From positions 1-19,274 of the forward strand of contig JAJYOT010000035.1 of NCBI GenBank assembly GCA_021796015.1: a DNA stretch of 19,274 nucleotides. The letters run 5' to 3'. The position numbers and the translations under genes are program-made. Source of the DNA: a bacterium (GTDB lineage: Bacteria; Elusimicrobiota; Elusimicrobia; UBA1565; UBA9628). Below the pieces are notes generated by a model. That model was not told where the DNA came from. It saw only the letters and a list, made by a program, of their open reading frames with translations, and did no database searches. Positions 8,310-13,855 of the stretch are shown here, piece after piece (position 1 is the first letter of the stretch; the number at the start of each line of letters is the position of its first letter).

Positions 8310-8396
8310 GGGCGGCACCCGGCGCAATATAATGCGCCGAGTGCCTGCGGAAAGGTTAGATTCACTGATGATTTCTCTTACCGCGGGCATTGCCCC
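8310..8396. other. Structured intergenic segment between protease C and the tRNA-Phe operon
   Basis: GGCAC-C-CGGCGCA (8314-8326) pairs with TGCGCCG-A-GTGCC (8333-8345) across a 6-base loop with one mismatch. An alternative stem, TGCCTGCGG (8342-8350) with CCGCGGGCA (8381-8389), shares bases with it. GGGC at 8310-8313 can also pair with GCCC at 8392-8395. No T-run follows, so this is not a plain terminator. It lies in a 274-base divergent intergenic region that has no ORF. Could be a leader, a small RNA or an operator cluster. Confidence 0.4.
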
Positions 8397-8429
8397 AACC
8401 CTATGGCTATCGAGGAAAGGAACCTGATT

Positions 8430-8460
8430 TTGTTTTCTTGATTTGTTTTATTGTTATAAT
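8430..8460 (+). promoter_or_regulatory. Probable sigma70-type promoter for tRNA-Phe and the following operon
   Basis: A perfect TATAAT at 8455-8460 lies 28 bases before the tRNA-Phe 5' end. The best -35 match is TTGTTT at 8430-8435, with a long 19-base spacer. The region is T-rich. The -10 is convincing; the -35 is not. Confidence 0.5.
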
Positions 8461-8475
8461 GGATGAGAACTCAAA

Positions 8476-9402
8476 ATGAAAATTTCAAGGCGAGGTAGCT
8501 CAGTGGTAGAGCACTGGTCTGAAAAACCAGGTGTCGACAGTTCGATCCTGTCCCTCGCCATTTTGTCTCTAGCGATTTTGACTCTTTCTTCCTGCGTTCC
8601 CCAGCCAGGCGCGCCCGGGGCTCCGGGCGCCCAAGCCAATTCCTCAAATTCTTCTCCAACGGCTTCGGTTCTCAGTTCCAGCCAAACGGCAAAAACCGAT
8701 CCTCTTATTACCAGCACGCTGATTAATCTCTTCGACAATCTCAACCAAGAAACCGTTACTCTCAATAATACCAGCGGAACCCCCCTAGGAGACATCATCA
8801 GCATCGGAACGCCAACGGGTTTTAGACTCAGAAATCACTATACGCATATCGGAATTCCCATCACCGAAGCGCTCTCGCTTAACACCAAAAATTCCCGAAT
8901 TAGAAAAGAGCTCAAGACCATGGCCCGCTGGAGCACTAATTACGAAGTGCGTTCCGAAGCTCTAATCATTTTAGCCAACCGCCATAATCTCGCCGATGAA
9001 CCGGTTTTTAAGGAAGCTCTTCTCTATTTTCATTCCGGAGTGCGCTTTGGAGCTCTCGAAGCGCTGGCGGTTTGGGGACATCCCCATCACGCTATTCCTC
9101 TAATAAAGAATGAGACCGACCCCAACACCGAAGGAATTCCGATTTTGAATGTTTACGCGGCGGGGCTTTTGGCAAGACTGGGAGATCCTTCGGGAGTTCC
9201 GATGCTTCGTTCCTTTGTGTCGAATCCGAGTTGGGTCGTTCGCGCCATGGCCGCGCAATATTTGGGAGATTATGGAGACGCCAGCGACTACGACCGTTTG
9301 GTCAACCGAATTAATCAGGAACAACAATACAATTTCGTCGTAGCGGAAGACTGTATCGCGGCCATCAAACTTTTTCCTAAAAAACAGGCGGCAGGGCAAT
9401 GA
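8476..9402 (+). CDS. HEAT-repeat lipoprotein whose 5' frame runs through tRNA-Phe
   Basis: The body of the protein (numbering from the ATG at 8476) is exported: a hydrophobic run 24-38 ends in the lipobox L-S-S-C with Cys40, followed by a Pro/Gly/Ser-rich linker to about 75. Residues about 115-300 are helical HEAT-like repeats (YEVRSEALIILANRH, SGVRFGALEALAVWG, WVVRAMAAQYLGDYG), so a binding scaffold rather than an enzyme. The start is unresolved. ATG 8476 and GTG 8503 both put tRNA-Phe sequence into the coding region, while a start after the tRNA (TTG 8563) leaves only about ten residues before the Cys. It overlaps the next gene by four bases (ATGA), and the next product is a clear paralogue. 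Probably anchored in the inner leaflet of the outer membrane or the outer face of the inner membrane. Specific function unknown. Confidence 0.75.
   Translation: MKISRRGSSVVEHWSEKPGVDSSILSLAILSLAILTLSSCVPQPGAPGAPGAQANSSNSSPTASVLSSSQTAKTDPLITSTLINLFDNLNQETVTLNNTSGTPLGDIISIGTPTGFRLRNHYTHIGIPITEALSLNTKNSRIRKELKTMARWSTNYEVRSEALIILANRHNLADEPVFKEALLYFHSGVRFGALEALAVWGHPHHAIPLIKNETDPNTEGIPILNVYAAGLLARLGDPSGVPMLRSFVSNPSWVVRAMAAQYLGDYGDASDYDRLVNRINQEQQYNFVVAEDCIAAIKLFPKKQAAGQ
8489..8560 (+). tRNA. tRNA-Phe (GAA)
   Basis: Full cloverleaf: acceptor GGCGAGG with CCTCGCC, D-arm GCTC...GAGC, anticodon stem CTGGT with ACCAG around the loop CTGAAAA (anticodon GAA), T-arm GACAG-TTCGATC-CTGTC, and discriminator A at 8560. 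The 3' CCA is not encoded. The gene lies within the open reading frame that continues into the HEAT-repeat lipoprotein. Confidence 0.95.
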
Positions 9403-10256
9403 GAAAAATCATTTTCGTCTATTTTTTGTTCTTAGCGGGAAATTTGCGCGCTCAAACTCCTCCGCCCGCTTCGCCAACGGCCGCGGCCTCCTCGGCTCCC
9501 ATTCTTGAACTTGAGCCCCTCATCATCACAGCCCCCCGGCTGAAGCTCCCCCCCAACGCCGTTTTAGACCCTCAGATTGACGCCAACCTTTTGCGCCTTC
9601 TTCAGCTTCCCAATATGAGGCCCAACTCGCAAGAACAGCTAGACCCCTCTTTGACCAATTTGGCGAATTTAACGACCTTGGACGGATACAATCTCCAAAC
9701 CCGCTACACCCAGTTGGGCTTTCTCTTAACCGAAGGACTCGCGGGAACCAAGAATCTCACGCTGCAAAATTCTCTTCAAACCATTGTTCAAACAGGAACT
9801 AACGTCCAAATCCAAGCCTTGGCTTTGGACGCCTTGGCCTACACTCACGATCCCCAATTTATCCCGCTTTTCCAATCCGCCCTTCAAAATACCGATGTAA
9901 CGATTCGCTTTACGGCGATGGAAGCTCTTTATATCATGGCTGACGGAAAGCCCAACTCCAATATCAGCTCCATCATTTATACCGCCGCGGAGATGGATTC
10001 CTCGCTGGCCGTCAAGCTCTACGCTTCTCATCTGGCCTGGGAATTAGGGAATGAATTCGGACGCGAAACGCTTCTTCACCACTATCAAGATACGGACTGG
10101 TTTACCCGCGCTTTTGCCACCCATTATTTAGGCGAAATGGGTAAAAATGATGTTTTTTCACTTCTTCAAACACAGCTTTACTCCGAAACCAATCCCTCCG
10201 TTCAAGCGGAATTGTGCGGGGCTCTCTTGAAGATGGAAAAATACAGTAAACCCTAA
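9399..10256 (+). CDS. Exported HEAT-repeat protein with a TonB-box-like segment
   Basis: ATG overlaps the stop of the upstream lipoprotein gene (ATGA), so the two are translationally coupled. Signal peptide MRKIIFVYFLFLAGNLRA, likely cut before Gln19, then a Pro/Ala linker. Residues 38-48 read LEPLIITAPRL, which resembles the TonB box of TonB-dependent outer-membrane proteins (consensus of the type E-T-I-V-V-T-A), at the expected N-terminal place. From about residue 95 to the end the protein is made of HEAT-like helical pairs (VQIQALALDALAYT, VTIRFTAMEALYIMA, WFTRAFATHYLGEMG). It is paralogous to the preceding lipoprotein: compare LQTRYTQLGFLLTEGL here with LRNHYTHIGIPITEAL there. No beta-barrel is present, so it is not a classical receptor. 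The context (exbB, exbD, tonB directly downstream) suggests a periplasmic partner of a TonB system. The function is inference. Confidence 0.8.
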   Translation: MRKIIFVYFLFLAGNLRAQTPPPASPTAAASSAPILELEPLIITAPRLKLPPNAVLDPQIDANLLRLLQLPNMRPNSQEQLDPSLTNLANLTTLDGYNLQTRYTQLGFLLTEGLAGTKNLTLQNSLQTIVQTGTNVQIQALALDALAYTHDPQFIPLFQSALQNTDVTIRFTAMEALYIMADGKPNSNISSIIYTAAEMDSSLAVKLYASHLAWELGNEFGRETLLHHYQDTDWFTRAFATHYLGEMGKNDVFSLLQTQLYSETNPSVQAELCGALLKMEKYSKP

Positions 10257-10268
10257 GCCGTTACGCCC

Positions 10269-10859
10269 ATGCTTATAATTCTTAAGGCCCTGGCATTGAG
10301 CGGCGGCGACTGGGTCATCGGAATTCTCATTCTCTGCTCCATTATCGCAGTTGCCGTGATCATTGAGCGCGGATTATTTCTTAAAAAAGAAGAAGCCGTA
10401 TTTCTGGGCTTACGCAAAGCGCTCCTTATTGACGCGGCAGAAAAAGTAAATCTCTCAGACTTTGGCGGGGCCGCAAGCCGCCTTTTGGCGGAAGAGATGA
10501 CCGATCACGCAAGAAAAAAACCATTTAACAACGAGATTTTCGCGGCAAAAAGCTGGACGGAGAAAAATCTTCTTGAACAAAGACTTCTCATTTTAGGAAC
10601 CTTGGGATCCAACGCTCCTTTTATCGGGCTCTTGGGAACGGTCCTGGGAGTCATCAAAGCCTTTCATGATTTATCTCAAAGCGGGGCCGGCCCCGAAGTC
10701 GTCATGAAGGGCCTCTCCGCGGCTCTAGTCACAACCGCCATTGGGCTTTTTGTCGCTATTCCCTGCGTCATCGCTTATAACTATTTCCAAGACAAGGTTC
10801 AAAAGATTCTCTCCGGAACGGAATCTCTCATCGTCGTTTTGAGAGCTCGTTCCCAATAG
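10269..10859 (+). CDS. exbB: ExbB/TolQ/MotA-family proton channel subunit
   Basis: The 196-residue protein has three membrane segments, at about 15-34, 107-128 and 148-170, as expected for ExbB/TolQ. The conserved family region is present: LGSNAPFIGLLGTVLGVI (112-129), then GLSAALVTTAIGLFVAIP (148-165). The latter carries the Thr residues (155, 156) that line the proton path in ExbB. ExbB forms the pentameric inner-membrane stator that, with ExbD, uses the proton motive force to drive TonB. The gene starts 12 bases after the HEAT-protein stop and is followed two bases later by exbD, so it is part of the same operon. The ribosome site is poor, which fits coupled translation. The symbol is assigned by family and by the tonB context; tolQ is the alternative but no tolA, tolB or pal is visible. 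Confidence 0.9.
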   Translation: MLIILKALALSGGDWVIGILILCSIIAVAVIIERGLFLKKEEAVFLGLRKALLIDAAEKVNLSDFGGAASRLLAEEMTDHARKKPFNNEIFAAKSWTEKNLLEQRLLILGTLGSNAPFIGLLGTVLGVIKAFHDLSQSGAGPEVVMKGLSAALVTTAIGLFVAIPCVIAYNYFQDKVQKILSGTESLIVVLRARSQ

Positions 10860-10861
10860 CC

Positions 10862-11263
10862 ATGCAATCTCCCGGAAAAGCCTCGGGGCCCATGACGGCC
10901 ATTAACATCACGCCGCTGGTGGACGTAGTCTTGGTGCTTCTCATTATCTTTATGGTCACCGCTCCCATGATCGCGCACAGAACCATCAAGGTAGACCTTC
11001 CCAAAGCCGCCCATCACTCTCACACCTCCACCAAGGCCCTTGAAATCGCCCTGAACTCAAAAGAGCAAATTTACTTTTCCGGGAAACTCGTCTCTCAAAA
11101 CGAACTTTCCGCGCTCTTGGCCCAGACCGTGACCGCCGACCCGGAGACGCGGGTGACTTTGGCTGCCGACAAAAGCGTGCCTTATGGGCCCGTCGTCGCG
11201 CTTTTAGATTTAGTTCGCGGTTCGGGAATCCACAAAATAGGGCTTGAAGTCAAAAGTTTGTGA
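10862..11263 (+). CDS. exbD: ExbD/TolR-family biopolymer transport protein
   Basis: At 133 residues it has the normal ExbD length. A short cytoplasmic N-terminus is followed by NITPLVDVVLVLLIIFMVTA, the hallmark single membrane helix with the essential protonatable Asp (D21). The rest (about 40-133) is the periplasmic domain ending in VPYGPVVALLDLVRGSGIHKIGL, a typical ExbD/TolR C-terminal pattern. ExbD pairs inside the ExbB pentamer and couples proton entry to TonB movement. The gene starts two bases after exbB and its stop overlaps the tonB start (GTGA). Its single-helix layout and position leave little doubt about the family. TolR is the only serious alternative, and the adjacent TonB favours ExbD. 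Confidence 0.93.
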   Translation: MQSPGKASGPMTAINITPLVDVVLVLLIIFMVTAPMIAHRTIKVDLPKAAHHSHTSTKALEIALNSKEQIYFSGKLVSQNELSALLAQTVTADPETRVTLAADKSVPYGPVVALLDLVRGSGIHKIGLEVKSL

Positions 11264-12012
11264 GCCTCGTTCAAGAAAAAAAAATTTCTAAAAAACCGAT
11301 TCTTTCCTGGCGGCAATGTCTTCTCATTTCCGCCGCCCTTCACGGACTTTTATTGGCCTGGGGTCTTCACCTCAACCGAATCCATCCAACCAACTCCCCT
11401 GTTGAAGTGGATTTGACCAGTCCCTTGATTGGGACCGGTCCTAAAAAGCTCGGAGCGCCTAAGCGCAAGACTTCAAACGCTCCACCTGTTGTCCCTAAAC
11501 CCGCGCCTAAAGCTCCACCCCCGCCCGTTCCTCCTCAAACCCCGAAGACCTGGACTCTTCCAAATAAACAAACCCAAAAGACCGTTCCCCTGCCGCCTAA
11601 AAAAGAGCCCACCACTGGAGGGACCAAAACAGGAACCGGAACTTCGCCCTTGACCGGCGGTTCCGGAAAAGGCGCGAATTACGGATCTCCTCATGGAACA
11701 GGAAACGGAGGTTCCCCGGCTGGAATCATTCCCCCAAAACTTCTCAATCTCAATGAGGTGTTCAAAAATCTCCGCAAGTATTATCCCGAGGCTGAAAGAC
11801 GCGCGGGGAAAGAAGCGATCGTGATGGTCGCCATTCATATTGGAATTGACGGAAGCGTCACGGGCGTAGACATCCTCACCCCCGCTGCCGCAGATTTTAA
11901 CAAAGCGGCCCAAAAAGTCGCCTCGCTCATGAAGTTTTCTCCCGCCCGCAACGCCCAAGGCCCTGTGCCCGTTAAAATCGCTCAACAAATCATCTTCCGG
12001 CTTGAAAATTAA
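11260..12012 (+). CDS. tonB: TonB energy transducer
   Basis: GTG start overlapping the exbD stop (GTGA). Residues 17-38 form the N-terminal membrane anchor with the SAALHG signature, the membrane His that TonB proteins use to couple to ExbB-ExbD. Residues about 60-155 are a Pro/Lys-rich then Gly/Thr-rich periplasmic spacer. Residues about 163-250 are the TonB C-terminal domain: YYPEAERRAGKEAIVMVAIH, IDGSVTGVDIL, and MKFSPARNAQG. TonB spans the periplasm and pulls on the TonB box of outer-membrane clients. No TonB-dependent receptor barrel is visible in the window, so the nearby HEAT-repeat protein with a TonB-box-like segment is the only candidate client here. The gene is followed within six bases by a strong palindromic terminator, so it ends the operon. 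Confidence 0.92.
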   Translation: MSLVQEKKISKKPILSWRQCLLISAALHGLLLAWGLHLNRIHPTNSPVEVDLTSPLIGTGPKKLGAPKRKTSNAPPVVPKPAPKAPPPPVPPQTPKTWTLPNKQTQKTVPLPPKKEPTTGGTKTGTGTSPLTGGSGKGANYGSPHGTGNGGSPAGIIPPKLLNLNEVFKNLRKYYPEAERRAGKEAIVMVAIHIGIDGSVTGVDILTPAAADFNKAAQKVASLMKFSPARNAQGPVPVKIAQQIIFRLEN

Positions 12013-12017
12013 GAGTC

Positions 12018-12042
12018 AAAAAAGGGGACTGTCCCCTTTTTT
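12018..12042. terminator. Bidirectional intrinsic terminator after tonB
   Basis: Six A, then GGGGAC, a central T, GTCCCC and six T: perfect 12-bp arms around one base. The G/C stem with the following T-run fits a rho-independent terminator for the tonB operon and works on either strand. Its core is the same palindrome found inside two of the protease genes, so it may be a mobile-type palindrome taken over as a terminator. Confidence 0.75.
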
Positions 12043-12043
12043 G

Positions 12044-12049
12044 TAGAAT
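12044..12049 (+). promoter_or_regulatory. Probable -10 box of tRNA-Leu
   Basis: TAGAAT (five of six bases of TATAAT) lies 8 bases before the tRNA 5' end. The expected -35 position falls within the terminator palindrome and no good hexamer is seen, so initiation may depend on other features or on read-through. Confidence 0.4.
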
Positions 12050-12057
12050 AGAGTCGC

Positions 12058-12141
12058 GCGCGGGTGGCGGAACTGGCAGACGCGCACGGCTCAGGACCGT
12101 GTGGCCGCAAGGCCTTGAGGGTTCAAATCCCTCCTCGCGCA
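12058..12141 (+). tRNA. tRNA-Leu (CAG)
   Basis: Class II tRNA of 84 bases: acceptor GCGCGGG with CTCGCGC, anticodon stem CACGG with CCGTG around the loop CTCAGGA (anticodon CAG), long variable arm GGCC-GCAA-GGCC, T-arm GAGGG-TTCAAAT-CCCTC, discriminator A. CCA is not encoded. Its last 17 bases plus 4 downstream bases are repeated exactly at 12248-12268. Confidence 0.95.
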
Positions 12142-12145
12142 AGTT
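12125..12145 (+). repeat. 21-bp direct repeat, copy 1 (tRNA-Leu 3' end)
   Basis: Covers the T-loop end, T-stem and acceptor 3' strand of tRNA-Leu plus AGTT beyond the gene. Identical to 12248-12268. Duplication of a tRNA 3' end is the usual footprint of site-specific integration or of tandem tRNA duplication. Confidence 0.8.
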
Positions 12146-12247
12146 TCAGGAAAGGATTTGAAGCCGACAGACGCAAGCCAATGATTTGGCTTGCTGATGC
12201 GGCCGGTCGCGGCGGAGATTTAAGCACAGCGGAAATCGGGGGAGCGA
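12146..12247 (+). other. Segment between the tRNA-Leu 3'-end repeats, possibly a decayed tRNA-Leu copy
   Basis: About 100 bases without a credible gene. GCAAGCCAA (12173-12181) and TTGGCTTGC (12186-12194) form a perfect 9-bp hairpin placed like an anticodon arm. The preceding GAAGCCGACAGACGC resembles the D-arm region of tRNA-Leu (GGAACTGGCAGACGC). The 3' part, joined to the second repeat, can form a T-arm-like hairpin with a 7-base loop. The acceptor 5' strand and a normal anticodon loop are missing. Confidence 0.3.
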
Positions 12248-12268
12248 AAATCCCTCCTCGCGCAAGTT
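12248..12268 (+). repeat. 21-bp direct repeat, copy 2 (orphan tRNA-Leu 3' end)
   Basis: Exact copy of 12125-12145, 123 bases downstream of it and about 10 bases before the left inverted repeat of the IS element. No complete tRNA precedes it. Confidence 0.8.
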
Positions 12269-12278
12269 CTGAAAGATG

Positions 12279-12310
12279 GGGACTGATATGAATGAGCCTG
12301 TCAACCCCGC
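12279..12310 (+). repeat. Left subterminal inverted repeat of the IS
   Basis: Contains GGGACTGATA, then TGAATGAGCC and a CAACCCCGC tail. It matches the reverse complement of 13728-13761, allowing small gaps. Confidence 0.65.
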
Positions 12311-12331
12311 GCGACTTTTTGGTCCATCCCT

Positions 12332-12542
12332 GGAGAGTTCTAAACCTGGAAGCAAAGCGGTTATCGACGGTGAATCAAACTGATATTCGCGGATCACTCG
12401 CCATAAGGCGAGCCTCGCATGATTGTGATTCGTCAGAGGCTTCCTCGATCTGTCGTCGTGCATCATGGATTTTCGCCCACTACACATAGTCCCCTCGAGG
12501 GTTCCCCGTTCCGTTGCCTTGCTTCCAAGTCTATAACTCTCC
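12332..12542 (-). ncRNA. Candidate bridge RNA of the IS110-family element
   Basis: The 3' non-coding part of the element is enclosed by a 24-bp inverted repeat with three mismatches (12332-12355 with 12519-12542; ends GGAGAGTT and AACTCTCC). Inside are a perfect CTCGCC-4-GGCGAG hairpin at 12397-12412, GAGG-CTT-CCTC, and the palindrome CCCTCGAGGG at 12492-12501. IS110 recombinases use a structured bridge RNA encoded in a non-coding end of the element, which for IS1111-type members is downstream of the gene. Location, strand and fold fit; the target- and donor-binding loops have not been identified. Confidence 0.5.
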
Positions 12543-12558
12543 AAAGATCGTCGTTTTT

Positions 12559-13656
12559 TTAAACCGATGTTTTGGCGGCTTCTTGGCCAATGGCCCAGAC
12601 AAAGCCTCCCAACTCCCGCGCAACCGCGATCACAGCCTTCTGAACTAATTTGCCTTTATGAGTCAGCCGCGCGAATTTCCGGCACAACCTATCTTGCGCC
12701 GCTCGCGCTATCGCCACGACCCTTTCCGGACACCCCTTCCGCCGTTCCGCCAACTCGCGACTCACCGTTCCGCCGTGTCGATAACTCCATGCCGCTTCCC
12801 CTAAAATACGGCGGATATGCGCGTTCCCCGTCTTGGTAATGCTGCCGCGCTTGACCACCGATCCGCTACTGAATTCCGAACAAACCAAGCCGCTGTAGCT
12901 CATGAATTCCCGCGCCTTATTAAACCGCCGGAAATCTTGAGCCTCAACCGCCAGCGTAACCGCGCTCAGCGTATCAATTCCCTTCAAACATCTCAAATAC
13001 TTCACCACATCCGCATGCTCTTTCTCTTGCGCCATATCCGCCACTTGCCGATCCAAACACTCCAGACGCGCTTGCGTTTCCTCGCAGGCTCGAAAATTCG
13101 CCTCGAAGGTTTGCTGAAGATGCGGCCTTTCGAAACGCAGACTCCTCAGCCACGCAAGATGTTCCCCGCGCCACGATGTTCGCCCTTCATAAATCCTCCC
13201 TTGCCGAAGCAGAAATTTCAATATCCTATTGCGAACCCTCAACCGGTCTTCCATGACGTCTTCCCTCGCTCGAATGAGATCCCGCGCCGCTTCCTCCTCT
13301 TCATCAGGAACCCGAACCTCCGTCAACTCTCCGGCCCGGTACAACCGCGCCAAATTCTCCGCATCTCGACGGTCAGTCTTCACTCGATCCCCGGGACGCT
13401 TCGGAATTAATGAGGGAGCGATCACCACGCATTCGCGCTTCATCCCGCTTATTTGCCGGTAAACGTCATACCCACAGGGACCTGCCTCATAGACAAATAC
13501 TCCCCCGGACAAACGCCGAACCAATTTCCTCACGGACTCGGGGCGGTTTTCCATCCGCGCTATTTCTCCCGGCTTTTCCGACCCCCGCCTTAACACCGCC
13601 GCGACAATCGTTTCCTTATGCACGTCCATTCCTACTATTGTGTTACAATCTTTCAT
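12559..13656 (-). CDS. IS110-family (IS1111-like) DEDD transposase/recombinase
   Basis: ATG start with AAGGAGG nine bases upstream. At 365 residues the protein is of normal family length and intact. The N-terminal RuvC-like DEDD domain shows its acidic residues: D11 in GMDVHKET, E57 in YEAGPCGYD, and D95 and D98 in KTDRRDAENLA. The middle (120-215) is helical and charged. The C-terminal Transposase_20 domain holds LRCLKGIDTLSAVTL, FMSYSGLVCSEFSSG and GSITKTGNAHIRRILGEAAW. A Ser in the SEFSSG region (263 or 264) is the likely catalytic serine of IS110 recombinases. It catalyses RNA-guided movement of the element. The start codon sits in one arm of an inverted repeat (13655-13664 with 13736-13745), and a hairpin at 13687-13708 lies in the leader, both of which may limit expression. 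Confidence 0.93.
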   Translation of the reverse strand: MKDCNTIVGMDVHKETIVAAVLRRGSEKPGEIARMENRPESVRKLVRRLSGGVFVYEAGPCGYDVYRQISGMKRECVVIAPSLIPKRPGDRVKTDRRDAENLARLYRAGELTEVRVPDEEEEAARDLIRAREDVMEDRLRVRNRILKFLLRQGRIYEGRTSWRGEHLAWLRSLRFERPHLQQTFEANFRACEETQARLECLDRQVADMAQEKEHADVVKYLRCLKGIDTLSAVTLAVEAQDFRRFNKAREFMSYSGLVCSEFSSGSVVKRGSITKTGNAHIRRILGEAAWSYRHGGTVSRELAERRKGCPERVVAIARAAQDRLCRKFARLTHKGKLVQKAVIAVARELGGFVWAIGQEAAKTSV

Positions 13657-13727
13657 GAGCCGACGCCTCCTTGTTATTTGCGGATAGGTTCCCTTTCAGG
13701 GAATAACCCGCGTATTCTAATAACTTT

Positions 13728-13761
13728 GCGAGGTTGTCGGCTCATTCATTCTATCTGTCCC
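13728..13761 (-). repeat. Right subterminal inverted repeat of the IS
   Basis: On the minus strand it reads GGGACAGATA, GAA, TGAATGAGCC, GACAACCTCGC. The ATGAGCCGAC part also pairs with 13655-13664, which spans the transposase start codon, giving a 10-bp inverted repeat around the 5' non-coding region. Confidence 0.65.
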
Positions 13762-13804
13762 TATCTCTGCTTAAGAAAGTAAAAATTCGGTAAAAAAAAG
13801 CCCT

Positions 13805-13822
13805 TGTCCTTGACAAAGGACA
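13805..13822. promoter_or_regulatory. Palindrome overlapping the -35 box (possible operator)
   Basis: TGTCCTT-GACA-AAGGACA: perfect 7-bp arms around 4 bases, spanning the TTGACA -35 box of the small exported protein's promoter. The placement is that of a repressor site, though a chance palindrome cannot be excluded. Confidence 0.4.
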
Positions 13823-13838
13823 TCCGTGGACTTACACT
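13810..13838 (+). promoter_or_regulatory. Sigma70-type promoter of the small exported protein gene
   Basis: Perfect -35 TTGACA at 13810-13815, a 17-base spacer, and -10 TACACT at 13833-13838. The predicted start near 13845 leaves a leader of only about 11 bases that still contains the GGAGG ribosome site. Confidence 0.65.
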
Positions 13839-13855
13839 ATTGACCGGAGGTTCTT

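Larger units (their letters stand above)
12279..13761 (-). mobile_element. IS110-family insertion sequence (IS1111-like layout), about 1.48 kb
   Basis: Imperfect inverted repeats bound the element: 12279-12310 on the plus strand and 13728-13761 on the minus strand share GGGAC-n-GATA, TGAATGAGCC, and CAACC-n-CGC. Inside are one DEDD transposase gene on the minus strand, a 5' non-coding stretch of about 100 bases and a 3' non-coding stretch of about 250 bases with strong secondary structure. IS1111-group elements are known for subterminal inverted repeats and a non-coding RNA 3' of the recombinase gene, which matches. No target duplication is seen, as expected for the family. The exact ends are uncertain by some bases. 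The transposase frame is intact, so the element may be active. Confidence 0.75.

Noticed and set aside
8361..8430. CTGATGA followed later by GAAA, as in a hammerhead ribozyme core
   Set aside because: Stems I, II and III cannot be drawn with the right order and spacing around the core; the motif is probably chance.
12173..12194. Hairpin GCAAGCCAA-TGAT-TTGGCTTGC as a terminator for tRNA-Leu
   Set aside because: The stem is strong but no T-run follows, so an intrinsic terminator is not supported.
12064..12291. 75-codon plus-strand ORF beginning in tRNA-Leu
   Set aside because: Its first third is tRNA sequence and the repeated 21-mer gives a repeated peptide; this is translation of the tRNA duplication, not a gene.
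12146..12544. 132-codon minus-strand ORF across the IS 3' non-coding region
   Set aside because: It coincides with the strongly structured candidate bridge RNA and crosses the IS boundary; no protein family features.
12817..13410. 197-codon plus-strand ORF
   Set aside because: Antisense to the intact IS110 transposase, whose catalytic residues are clear.
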